DNA from: Candidatus Kosakonia sp. 282A-S69
Lineage (GTDB): Bacteria > Pseudomonadota > Gammaproteobacteria > Enterobacterales > Enterobacteriaceae
Assembly: GCF_029433855.1 (NCBI RefSeq)
Contig: NZ_JAROAU010000003.1
Coordinates: forward strand, 2,664,756 to 2,728,755
Direction: 5' to 3'
Length of the DNA: 64,000 nucleotides
Shown: one piece after another, positions 11,078 to 19,237 of the stretch
How positions within the stretch are numbered: position 1 is the stretch's first letter
How the letters are laid out: the number at the start of each line of letters is the position of its first letter
Translations under genes and position numbers: made by a program
Notes under the pieces: generated by a model
Told to the model about the DNA's origin: nothing
The model's database searches: none
The model's input: the letters and a program-made list of their open reading frames with translations, nothing else

Positions 11078-11539
11078 ATGACGCATGACAACAAACTTCA
11101 GGTCGAAGCCATCAAACGTGGCACCGTGATTGACCATATTCCGGCGCGCATCGGTTTTAAACTGCTGACGCTGTTTAAGCTGACGGAAACCGATCAGCGC
11201 ATCACCATCGGTCTGAATCTGCCTTCCGGTGAAATGGGCCGCAAGGATCTGATTAAAATTGAGAATACCTTTCTGACCGATGAGCAGGTGAACCAGCTGG
11301 CGCTCTATGCACCGCAGGCGACGGTAAACCGCATTGATGAGTATGAAGTCGTGGGTAAATCGCGACCCAGCCTGCCGGAGCGCATCAGCGGCGTGTTGAC
11401 CTGCCCGAACAGCAACTGCATCAGCCACGCCGAGCCGGTTTCGTCGAGTTTTGCGGTGAAAAAGCGCGAAAATGAGATCACGCTGAAGTGCAAATATTGT
11501 GAAAAAGAGTTCTCGCACCACGTGGTGCTGGCCAGCTAA
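11078..11539 (+). CDS. pyrI: Aspartate carbamoyltransferase regulatory subunit
   Basis: Regulatory chain that binds CTP/UTP/ATP and docks to PyrB. It has 153 residues. The N-terminal allosteric domain begins [20 protein letters not shown], and the C-terminal zinc domain has four cysteines in CPNSNC and CKYC. It is preceded by AGAGGGAAA and co-transcribed with pyrB. Confidence 0.99.
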   Translation: MTHDNKLQVEAIKRGTVIDHIPARIGFKLLTLFKLTETDQRITIGLNLPSGEMGRKDLIKIENTFLTDEQVNQLALYAPQATVNRIDEYEVVGKSRPSLPERISGVLTCPNSNCISHAEPVSSSFAVKKRENEITLKCKYCEKEFSHHVVLAS

Positions 11540-11614
11540 TTGCGGCTGGTAAAGCCAGGTGCCCTCCCTATAATGGAACGGCATCCCTTTTACCGCAGAT
11601 TACAGGAGTGATTT

Positions 11615-12001
11615 ATGACTAAAGTTATCGCTACGGAAAACGCGCCAGCCGCGATTGGTCCCTATGTGCAGGCCGTCGATCTCGGCAGTATGATCCTGAC
11701 GTCCGGTCAGATCCCGGTCGATCCGAAAACCGGCAGCGTGCCGGATGCGATCGACGCGCAGGCGCGTCAGTCGCTGGAGAATGTGAAAGCGATCGTTGAA
11801 GCGGCTGGTTTGAGCGTGGGCGACGTCGTGAAAACCACCGTTTTCGTCAAAGATCTCAACGATTTCGCCACCGTTAACGCCACCTACGAAGCCTTTTTCA
11901 CCGAGCATAACGCCTCCTTCCCGGCGCGCTCCTGTGTCGAAGTGGCCCGCCTGCCGAAAGATGTGAAAATCGAAATCGAAGCCATCGCCGTGCGTCGTTA
12001 A
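11615..12001 (+). CDS. ridA: 2-iminobutanoate/2-iminopropanoate deaminase RidA
   Basis: Rid/YjgF/YER057c/UK114-family enzyme that hydrolyses reactive enamine/imine products of PLP-dependent dehydratases such as IlvA. It has 128 residues. The active-site arginine lies in the [21 protein letters not shown] signature near the C-terminus. The start at 11615 has CAGGAG upstream. It sits 75 bp after pyrI in the conserved pyrI-ridA order. Confidence 0.98.
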   Translation: MTKVIATENAPAAIGPYVQAVDLGSMILTSGQIPVDPKTGSVPDAIDAQARQSLENVKAIVEAAGLSVGDVVKTTVFVKDLNDFATVNATYEAFFTEHNASFPARSCVEVARLPKDVKIEIEAIAVRR

Positions 12002-12027
12002 TGCTTACCGCCGCCATCAGCACTCCT

Positions 12028-12137
12028 GCATGATGGCGGCTGCTCCTTATCAGGCCTACGAAACAGCGCCTTATCAGGCCTGGGACCCATGTCACTGAAA
12101 CGGCGTAGGCCGGATAAGCGCAGCGCCATCCGGCAAA
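12028..12137. repeat. BIME downstream of ridA
   Basis: Several REP-type units: a diverged pair with CTTATCAGGCCTAC and CTTATCAGGCCTGGG, then a canonical unit. The segment 12087-12135 is repeated exactly at 14796-14844 on the other side of the hexosaminidase gene. Confidence 0.85.
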
Positions 12138-12162
12138 CAGATCAAGCCATGCAGCACGCTAT

Positions 12163-14547
12163 CTAGCGGTTAACCGTCGCGCGCAGCAGTTTTTCCAGCG
12201 GATAGACTGCCGCAATCACCACTTCATCCTGCACCTGCGCCGCGCTATCCAGTTCACGCTGAATTGAAGCAATCTCCTTATCATCAAGCGTTCCCTGACG
12301 GGCGACGAGATCGGTTAAACGCAGGCCAATTGCCGCCAGTTTGTCGACCTCCTGCACCAGCGGTTTTATCGCTTTCAGCGAGTAGTTCGCCTCGCAGAGC
12401 GTGAGCGCATCGCTGGTATTGTTTTGCCAGCGCGTAAACAGGTGGCGCAACGCCGCAGCGCTGGCGTTATCCTCCGCGTCGCTAATCAGCCGATCCGCCC
12501 ACTGGTTCATCTGCCGCACCGTGCTGCTCTCGGCAAACAGCGCATCCGCGAGACGGTTAAGCGGCTCAAACTGATGATAGTTTCCCGCCTGAAACTTCAG
12601 GTGCTGACGCGTGTAATAGTGCGCAGGCTCAAGGGCCTGGGCGAGGATTTGCAGCGGCACGGTATCGGCGCTGTTCGCCAGTCGGGTGAACTGCATCAGT
12701 TGCTGGCTATGCTGCTGCAGGCCAACCGAGACCGCGGACCAGCTATCGACAGCCTGCAAACGCCTATACATATTCTCGCTGTCGTTGACATCCTGTGCCG
12801 ACCACAAACGCTCCGCCACCGCAAAAACGCGCGGCCACAGCTTGATATCCAGTACCGGCGCCGCGACATTTTCCGCCCACAGCGCCGCTTCACCGCCGAG
12901 CAGATTCGCCTGCTGCGCGCCATCCGGCACCACCGGCGCGATCCCTTCTGGCACCGTTTCCAGCCGCGCGCCGCTAATGGGGTAACGCACATTGCCCAGC
13001 AGGAAATAGCCGCTCAATTTATCGCCTGCAAGGGTGACCACCGGGCGCGTCTCGCCCATCCAGCTGTCGACGGTAAAGGTCACCTGATCGTCGCTACGCC
13101 AGCTGATACTCTCCACCGCGCGGCGGGATTTGCCTTTGAAATCAATAAACCCTCGCCATCCCTCGTCGCCTTTCACCAGCGTAAAACTGCCTTCAACCGG
13201 GCTGCCTTTCAGGCGCGGCATGGAGAATGACCAGCTCTGCGCGCTGTCATTATCGCCAATCTCATCCACGCCATTTAACCCCTGCGGCACGATCTCATTG
13301 CGATAGTGATAGGCAGTGTATTGCGGTTGATCGAGATAAAAACCGGTAGAGAGAATGCCTTTGTAGCCCTGCTTCGCCACCTCGCCCAGCGCGTCCTGCC
13401 CCTGCCAGGATTGGATCACAATACTTTTCGGCAGATCCGGGTGGAAGATCTCATCCCAGCCGACCATCTGGCGGTGATGTTTTTCGAGGATCTTCTCCAG
13501 CTTGCGGTTGAAGTAGGCCTGCAGCGCGTGGCTATCTTTGAGCTGATGATCGCGCATGAATTGCTGAATTCGCGGGTTGTTTTTCCACTGCGTATCGTCC
13601 ACTTCATCGCCGCCGATATGCAGGTAGGCATCCGGGAAGATCGCCGCCAGTTCGCTCACCATCGCCTCTGCAAAGGCGTAGGTCGCCTCTTTTGTTGGAT
13701 CAAGTACCGGTTTCAGTACCCCCCAGTGGCGCTCCATGGCATACGGCCCCGGCGCGCTCAGCAGCTCCGGGTAGGTAACCGCAATCGCGGAAGCGTGGCC
13801 TGGCATATCCAACTCCGGCACCACGCGAATGCCGCGCGCCGCCGCATAACGCACAACCTCGCGCATCTGCGCTTGACTGTAGTAAAGCCCGTCGCTCGCA
13901 AGCTGGGTCAATTTCGGGTAGCGCGTTGAGGCAAACCGCCAGCCCTGATCGTCGGTCAGATGCCAGTGCAGCACATTGAGCTTTGCCGCCGCCATACCGT
14001 CAATTTGCCGTTTTATGTCCTCAACGGGAATAAAGTGACGTGCTGAATCAAGCAGCAGCCCGCGCCACGGGAAGCGCGGCGCATCCTCGATAGTCACCCA
14101 GGGGAGCTGGGTCTGTTCGGCACTGTTTTGCAGAAGCTGAAGCAGCGTCTCGATACCGCGCTGTGCGCCGAAGCGGGTGTTGGCCGCAATGCTTGCGCCA
14201 CTGCTGTCAATAGTCAGCGTATAGCGTTCATCGCTCTCCAGCGCCGGAATCGGTGCTGCCTTGTGGGCAATGGCGATCGTAATCGTGGCATTCGGTGGAT
14301 TTGCCGCCTGCGGCTGCAGCGTCCAGCCAGTTTGCCGCGCGATACGCTGGCGTAGTTGGGTGATGATCTCGTCGGCATCGTCGCCGCTGACGCGGATGGT
14401 CAGTTGATTATTTAATACCAGCGCGCCCTGCTCCGCCGGACGCGTCACGCTGGCAGGCCAGGGCATTAACGGGAGATCGCCCGCCGGCGCGGCAAGGGCA
14501 GAGAAGCCGAGCAGCAGTCCGGCGGACAAGAGGCTGTAACGTAACAT
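12163..14547 (-). CDS. Secreted GH20 beta-N-acetylhexosaminidase
   Basis: Predicted periplasmic or exported exo-hexosaminidase acting on GlcNAc- or GalNAc-terminated oligosaccharides such as chitobiose. It has 794 residues. Residues 1-19 form a signal peptide (MLRYSLLSAGLLLGFSALA). A GH20b-type N-domain precedes the catalytic barrel, which starts near LPWVTIEDAPRFPWRGLLLDSARHF. The catalytic Asp314-Glu315 pair lies in HIGGDE, and NVLHWHLTDDQGWRF is the substrate-site motif. A C-terminal extension follows after about residue 560. The E. coli ridA-mgtA junction lacks it. No lipobox is present. Confidence 0.93.
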   Translation of the reverse strand: MLRYSLLSAGLLLGFSALAAPAGDLPLMPWPASVTRPAEQGALVLNNQLTIRVSGDDADEIITQLRQRIARQTGWTLQPQAANPPNATITIAIAHKAAPIPALESDERYTLTIDSSGASIAANTRFGAQRGIETLLQLLQNSAEQTQLPWVTIEDAPRFPWRGLLLDSARHFIPVEDIKRQIDGMAAAKLNVLHWHLTDDQGWRFASTRYPKLTQLASDGLYYSQAQMREVVRYAAARGIRVVPELDMPGHASAIAVTYPELLSAPGPYAMERHWGVLKPVLDPTKEATYAFAEAMVSELAAIFPDAYLHIGGDEVDDTQWKNNPRIQQFMRDHQLKDSHALQAYFNRKLEKILEKHHRQMVGWDEIFHPDLPKSIVIQSWQGQDALGEVAKQGYKGILSTGFYLDQPQYTAYHYRNEIVPQGLNGVDEIGDNDSAQSWSFSMPRLKGSPVEGSFTLVKGDEGWRGFIDFKGKSRRAVESISWRSDDQVTFTVDSWMGETRPVVTLAGDKLSGYFLLGNVRYPISGARLETVPEGIAPVVPDGAQQANLLGGEAALWAENVAAPVLDIKLWPRVFAVAERLWSAQDVNDSENMYRRLQAVDSWSAVSVGLQQHSQQLMQFTRLANSADTVPLQILAQALEPAHYYTRQHLKFQAGNYHQFEPLNRLADALFAESSTVRQMNQWADRLISDAEDNASAAALRHLFTRWQNNTSDALTLCEANYSLKAIKPLVQEVDKLAAIGLRLTDLVARQGTLDDKEIASIQRELDSAAQVQDEVVIAAVYPLEKLLRATVNR

Positions 14548-14697
14548 GCAGGTTCCTTAAGCGGGGAGAGCGAAGCAAAACACTCAGGTAACATGCACAC
14601 ATTTTCACCGTCAAGCGCGCGGCCCGACGGCGATCACACGCCGGTTCATTTAAGAGAAATGCCCGGTCACATCCCCCCGACAAACAGCACCGCCCCG

Positions 14698-14845
14698 GAG
14701 GCCGGATAAGCAAAGCGCTATCCGGCAAACAGCCCGCGCATCGCTCTCCGGCGAAATGCCTGATGGCGGCTTCGCCTTATCAGGCCTACAAAAAACCATG
14801 TCACTGAAACGGCGTAGGCCGGATAAGCGCAGCGCCATCCGGCAC
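14698..14845. repeat. BIME between hexosaminidase and mgtA
   Basis: Three REP-type units at about 14698-14727, 14757-14789 and 14811-14845. The last lies in a 49-bp segment identical to 12087-12135. The 14548-14854 gap otherwise shows no gene. Confidence 0.85.
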
Positions 14846-14854
14846 TTATTCGCG

Positions 14855-17563
14855 CTATTGCCAGCCGTAACGGCGGTAAAAAATCCCCTTCACGCACTGG
14901 GTCAGGATCATATACCCCGCCAGGATCGCCACCAGCCACGGGAAATACCCGAGCGGCAGAGCCTGTAACTGCAGGTAGCCCGCCAGCGGTGAGAAGGGCA
15001 GCGCAATGCCGACGCAGATGCCCATCAGCGTCATCGCTACCAGCGGCCAGGCGGGACGGCTCTGAATAAACGGCACGCGGCGGGTACGGATCATATGCAC
15101 AATCAGCGTTTGCGACAGCACGCCCACCACAAACCAGCCGGACTGGAACAGGGTTTGCGCCTCGACGCTGTTCGCCTTAAATACCCACCACATTACGGCA
15201 AAGGTAATAATGTCGAAAATGGAGCTAATTGGGCCGAAAAAGACCATAAAACGCCCGAGATCGGCGGGATTCCAGCGCTGCGGTTTGGCGATCTGCTCCT
15301 CGTCGACGTTATCAAATGGGATCGCCACCTGCGAAACATCATAAATCAGGTTCTGAATCAGCAAGTGCAGCGGCAGCATCGGCAGAAAGGGCAGAAACGC
15401 GCTGGCCACCAGCACGCTAAAGACATTACCGAAGTTCGAGCTGGCGGTAATTTTGATGTACTTGAGCATATTGGCAAAGGTACGACGCCCTTCGATAACC
15501 CCCTGCTCCAGCACCATCAGGCTCTTCTCCAGCAGGATAATATCCGCCGCTTCACGGGCGATATCGACTGCGCCATCCACCGAGATACCAATATCCGCAG
15601 CGCGCAGGGCTGGCGCATCGTTAATACCGTCACCCATAAAGCCCACCACGTGCCCTTCGCGTTTCAGCAGGCGCACAATGCGCTCTTTGTGCATCGGCGT
15701 CAGGCGGGCAAACAGCGTGACATGCTGCGCCACGTGTGCCAGCTCGTTGTCGCTCATACGTTCGATTTCGCTGCCAATCAGCACATCGCTCACCGCTAAC
15801 CCCACTTCGTGACACACTTTGCCGGCAACCAGTTCGCTGTCGCCGGTGAGGATTTTGACGGTGATACCGCTGGCTTTCAGCGCCTTCAACGCCGGGGCAG
15901 TGCTCTCTTTTGGCGGATCGAGAAAGGCGATATACCCCTCAAGGATCAGATCCGACTCATCAATACGCTGATAGTCGCCGCTGCGTGCGGGCAGATATTT
16001 GGTCGCCACCGCCACCACCCGCAATCCCTGGCGGTTGAGGGTGCTGGTTACGCGCTCAATGCGCCGCAACATGCTGTTATCCAGCGGCACAATCTCGCCG
16101 TTGTAGCGCACATGGGCACAGACGTTGAGCATCTCGCTGAGCGCCCCTTTACAGATCAGCTGGTGTGCGCCTGCATCCTGCGCCACTACCACCGACATAC
16201 GGCGGCGTTCGAAATCAAACGGGATCTCATCCACTTTACGCCACTGCGCGGCGAGCGTTTGCGCCATCTCCGCCTCGACGCTATCCAGCACCGCGGTATC
16301 AAGCAGGTTTTTCAGGCCGGTCTGATAATGGCTATTGAGCCATGCGCAGTGCAGCACCCGCTCGCTCACTCTGCCGCTGATATCGGTGTGGTTCTCAAGC
16401 ACGATCTTGTCCTGCGTCAGTGTGCCGGTTTTATCGGTGCAGAGAATATTCATCGCGCCAAAGTTCTGAATGGCGTCGAGGTGTTTGACTATCACCTTCT
16501 GTTTCGACAGCTTCACCGCGCCGCGCGCCAGCGTCGAGGTGACAATCATCGGCAGCATCTCCGGGGTCAGCCCAACGGCGACAGAGAGGGCAAACAGCGC
16601 CGCTTCCCACCAGTCGCCTTTGGTAAAACCGTTAATCAACAGCACGATGGGCGTCATCACCAGCATAAAGCGGATCAGCAGCAGGCTGACGCGGCCGATA
16701 CCCTTCTGAAAGGCGTTCGGTTCGCTCTCCTGCTCGCCGACGCGGCTGGCGAGCTGTCCGAACCAGGTCTGGCCGCCGGTGGCAATCACCAGCGCCTGCG
16801 CCGTGCCGCTCACGACGTTGGTGCCCATAAAGCAGAGGGTGTCGCACTCCAGCGGGTTGCTCTGCGCCACCTGGCGGGTGATGGCGCTCTTCTCAACCGG
16901 CAGTGATTCACCGGTCAGGGACGCCTGAGCGACAAAGAGATCCCGCGCCTGCACAATGCGCAGATCTGCCGGGATCATATCCCCGGCAGAGAGTTTGACG
17001 ATATCGCCCGGCACCAGTTGATCGATCGGCAGCTCGCACCAGTCGCTCTCGCCGGTATCATTGACCACGCGCCTCACCGTCGCGGTGTTGGTCACCATCG
17101 CTTTTAACGCATCCGCCGCTTTGGTCGAGCGCGCCTCCTGCAACCAGTTCAGCAGCGTTGAGATCGCCACCATCAGCGCGATCACCCCTGCGCCAAAGAG
17201 ATCTTCCGAGGCATAGGAGATGATGCCGAGCACGGTGAGCAGCAGGTTGAACGGGTTGCGGTAGCAGAGCCAGAGATGCACCCACCACGGCGACGGTTTC
17301 TGCGCCGGAATGAGGTTTTCGCCGTGGATCTCCCGCGCCAGCCGTACCTCTTGCGCGTTTAACCCCTCCGGGTGACTGTTAAAGGTTTCCCACAGCTGCG
17401 CCTGATCCATCAGCGCAGTTTGCAGGCAGCGCTCACTCATTGAGGGCGGGATCTCGCCCTGGGTGACGCTACGCACGCCGGGAAGCGGATCGCGCGCGAC
17501 CAGGCGGCGCGGTAAGTGGCGGTTCAGGCGAGCAAAAAGCTGCCGGGTCATATTTTTCAGCAT
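14855..17563 (-). CDS. mgtA: P-type Mg2+-importing ATPase MgtA
   Basis: Inner-membrane P3B-type ATPase that imports Mg2+ under magnesium limitation. It has 902 residues, close to E. coli MgtA. Visible landmarks are the TGES actuator motif (217-220), the phosphorylation motif DKTGT with Asp377, the GDGINDAPAL hinge near residue 640, and about ten membrane helices, including the M4 motif GLTPEMLPMI. A leader with mgtL and a PhoP-type promoter lies upstream, so PhoPQ and leader-RNA control are expected. The N-terminal 40 residues are more variable than the rest. Confidence 0.98.
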   Translation of the reverse strand: MLKNMTRQLFARLNRHLPRRLVARDPLPGVRSVTQGEIPPSMSERCLQTALMDQAQLWETFNSHPEGLNAQEVRLAREIHGENLIPAQKPSPWWVHLWLCYRNPFNLLLTVLGIISYASEDLFGAGVIALMVAISTLLNWLQEARSTKAADALKAMVTNTATVRRVVNDTGESDWCELPIDQLVPGDIVKLSAGDMIPADLRIVQARDLFVAQASLTGESLPVEKSAITRQVAQSNPLECDTLCFMGTNVVSGTAQALVIATGGQTWFGQLASRVGEQESEPNAFQKGIGRVSLLLIRFMLVMTPIVLLINGFTKGDWWEAALFALSVAVGLTPEMLPMIVTSTLARGAVKLSKQKVIVKHLDAIQNFGAMNILCTDKTGTLTQDKIVLENHTDISGRVSERVLHCAWLNSHYQTGLKNLLDTAVLDSVEAEMAQTLAAQWRKVDEIPFDFERRRMSVVVAQDAGAHQLICKGALSEMLNVCAHVRYNGEIVPLDNSMLRRIERVTSTLNRQGLRVVAVATKYLPARSGDYQRIDESDLILEGYIAFLDPPKESTAPALKALKASGITVKILTGDSELVAGKVCHEVGLAVSDVLIGSEIERMSDNELAHVAQHVTLFARLTPMHKERIVRLLKREGHVVGFMGDGINDAPALRAADIGISVDGAVDIAREAADIILLEKSLMVLEQGVIEGRRTFANMLKYIKITASSNFGNVFSVLVASAFLPFLPMLPLHLLIQNLIYDVSQVAIPFDNVDEEQIAKPQRWNPADLGRFMVFFGPISSIFDIITFAVMWWVFKANSVEAQTLFQSGWFVVGVLSQTLIVHMIRTRRVPFIQSRPAWPLVAMTLMGICVGIALPFSPLAGYLQLQALPLGYFPWLVAILAGYMILTQCVKGIFYRRYGWQ

Positions 17564-17788
17564 AGCGATGTCCTTGCCCCCGCCTCACGCGGGTGCTTTG
17601 ACTACGGGCGCGACAACGCCGCACCAGCAGGTGTTAATAACGCGGGCAGGGACGATATGACGTCGCTGCCTTACACATCCGGTAAGGCAGCAGAGGCGGG
17701 CTTACCGGAAGGGTCTTCTCCATCGGGGATGAGGGGTGGGATCGGGATCCATATCGCCTCCGGTAAGGGTTAAAGGGAATGATTACGC
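17564..17788 (-). promoter_or_regulatory. mgtA 5' leader RNA
   Basis: From the predicted start near 17788 the untranslated leader is about 225 nt, comparable to the long Mg2+-responsive leader of E. coli and Salmonella mgtA. It contains the proline-rich mgtL frame. In those species, low Mg2+ or low proline stalls mgtL translation and relieves Rho-dependent termination. The same logic is inferred here; the alternative RNA folds were not computed. Confidence 0.75.
17702..17752 (-). CDS. mgtL: mgtA leader peptide MgtL
   Basis: Sixteen-residue peptide MDPDPTPHPRWRRPFR, read from an ATG at 17752 preceded by GGAGGCGAT and ending in TAA. It matches E. coli MgtL ([17 protein letters not shown]) in length, in the M-[DE]-PDPTP start and in its basic end. 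Five of sixteen residues are proline, as needed for proline-sensing. It lies in the mgtA leader about 140 nt before mgtA. Confidence 0.88.
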   Translation of the reverse strand: MDPDPTPHPRWRRPFR

Positions 17789-17794
17789 AGCGGT

Positions 17795-17829
17795 ATCATA
17801 TACCCCAAAACGTAAACCGAACGTATACG
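17795..17829 (-). promoter_or_regulatory. PhoP-type promoter of mgtA
   Basis: On the minus strand two hexamers, CGTATA and GGTTTA, spaced 5 bp apart, fit the PhoP box (T/G)GTTTA-N5-(T/G)GTTTA (17813-17829); the second half is perfect. Twelve bases downstream is a -10 TATGAT (17795-17800) with no -35 match. A box replacing the -35 at this spacing is typical for PhoP-activated promoters. Confidence 0.75.
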
Positions 17830-17945
17830 TACCGCGACTCACGGCGCGCAGGGATAAACCAGACTTTACTCATTGTTGTTATTCGCTTTGGAGTGCAACA
17901 CTTTCTGACTCTGCCAACCCCCATCGCCAGTATCAGGAGTACTGC

Positions 17946-18890
17946 ATGCCAAACCGGCTGACCATTAATGACATCGCGCGTTTAAGCGGCGTGGGAAAAT
18001 CGACCGTCTCGCGCGTGCTGAATAATGAAAATGGCGTCAGCCAGCAGACGCGCGAACGGGTGGCGGCGGTGGTGAATCAGCACGGCTTCTCCCCTTCCCG
18101 CTCCGCGCGCGCCATGCGCGGGCAGAGTGATAAAGTGGTGGCTATTATCGTGACGCGGCTCGATTCCCGCGCCGAAAACCTGGCGGTGCAAACCATGCTG
18201 CCGGCCTTTTATGAGCAGGGCTACGACCCAATCATGATGGAGAGCCGTTTCAAACCGGAGCTGGTGGCGGAGCATTTGCAGATGTTGAGCCAGCGTAATA
18301 TCGATGGCGTGGTGCTGTTCGGCTTTACCGGAATTACGCCCTGCCTGCTTGCCGCCTGGCGCGACTCGCTGGTGCTGATGGCGCGGGATGTCAGCGGCTT
18401 TTCATCCGTCAGCTATGACGATGAGGGCGCCATTGAACTGCTGATGGCGAAGCTCTACGCAGAGGGCCACCGCAACATCAGTTTTATTGGCGTCCCGCAC
18501 AGCGACGTCACCACTGGCAAGCGTCGCCACCAGGCATATGAGGCGTTCTGCCGCCAGCATCATCTGACGCCGCGCGCGGTGCTGCCCGGCCTTGGTATGC
18601 AGCCGGGCTACGATCACGTGGCGCAGGTGCTGATGCCCGAAACCACGGCGCTGCTCTGCGCCAGCGACAGCCTGGCTCTGGGCGCCAGCAAATATCTGCA
18701 GGAGCGGCGTATCACCCTTCAGCTCGCCAGCGTCGGCAATACCTCGCTTATCAGTTTTCTCCACCCTGAGATCCTTACCGTCGATCCGGGCTACGCCGAA
18801 GCCGGCCTTCAGGCGGCCACGCAGCTGATCGCCCAGGTAACCGACGCTGACGCCCTGCGCCAGCATGTGATCCCAGCCCGTCTGGTTTAA
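17946..18890 (+). CDS. treR: Trehalose operon repressor TreR
   Basis: LacI/GalR-family repressor that binds trehalose-6-phosphate in E. coli. It has 314 residues from the ATG at 17946 (E. coli 315). The N-terminal helix-turn-helix LTINDIARLSGVGKSTVSRVLNNENGVSQQTRERV is textbook, followed by the periplasmic-binding-protein-like domain. The start was chosen by homology; the longer frame from 17736 runs through the mgtA promoter. In E. coli treB and treC follow directly; here nrdD follows, so TreR has no local target gene. Confidence 0.95.
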   Translation: MPNRLTINDIARLSGVGKSTVSRVLNNENGVSQQTRERVAAVVNQHGFSPSRSARAMRGQSDKVVAIIVTRLDSRAENLAVQTMLPAFYEQGYDPIMMESRFKPELVAEHLQMLSQRNIDGVVLFGFTGITPCLLAAWRDSLVLMARDVSGFSSVSYDDEGAIELLMAKLYAEGHRNISFIGVPHSDVTTGKRRHQAYEAFCRQHHLTPRAVLPGLGMQPGYDHVAQVLMPETTALLCASDSLALGASKYLQERRITLQLASVGNTSLISFLHPEILTVDPGYAEAGLQAATQLIAQVTDADALRQHVIPARLV

Positions 18891-19237
18891 CATTCATACG
18901 CTTTTTTGATGCATTTTTAAGCATAATGAAAGCGTTAAATTTTATAGCTCCTCTGAATTCCCCGCCCGCCGTAGCGTCAGATTTTTACTTTGTTCTGAGT
19001 CAAAAAAGAAGCAAACATCTTTGATGCAAATCACTATATATAGAAATTAGAATGCCCACCGGCCCTACATGTTGTAGTTATCGACTACTATTCGAACAAA
19101 CCTACCGCCCGGAATGCACGTCATTCTGTGGATAATCGGGGCCAGAACGGGACGAACTTATTGGTTTTAATAATGAATAACCAACCGATGGGGCGTCTTT
19201 ATCGTGTGGATAACCTGTTTTGCAGAAGGAAGTGATC
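18891..19237 (+). promoter_or_regulatory. nrdD upstream region with FNR and paired NrdR sites
   Basis: This 347-bp gap holds no gene. An FNR-type site, TTGATGCAAATCAC, is at 19021-19034. It overlaps a NrdR-like box centred on CTATATATAG (19034-19043). A second box, CTACATGTTGTAG, is at 19065-19077. The box centres are about 32 bp apart, three helical turns, as in known NrdR-regulated promoters. FNR activation and NrdR repression of nrdDG are expected. Confidence 0.75.

Noticed and set aside
17736-17945. Longer N-terminus for treR
   Set aside because: It would run through mgtL, the PhoP box and the mgtA promoter on the other strand; the HTH begins right after the ATG at 17946.
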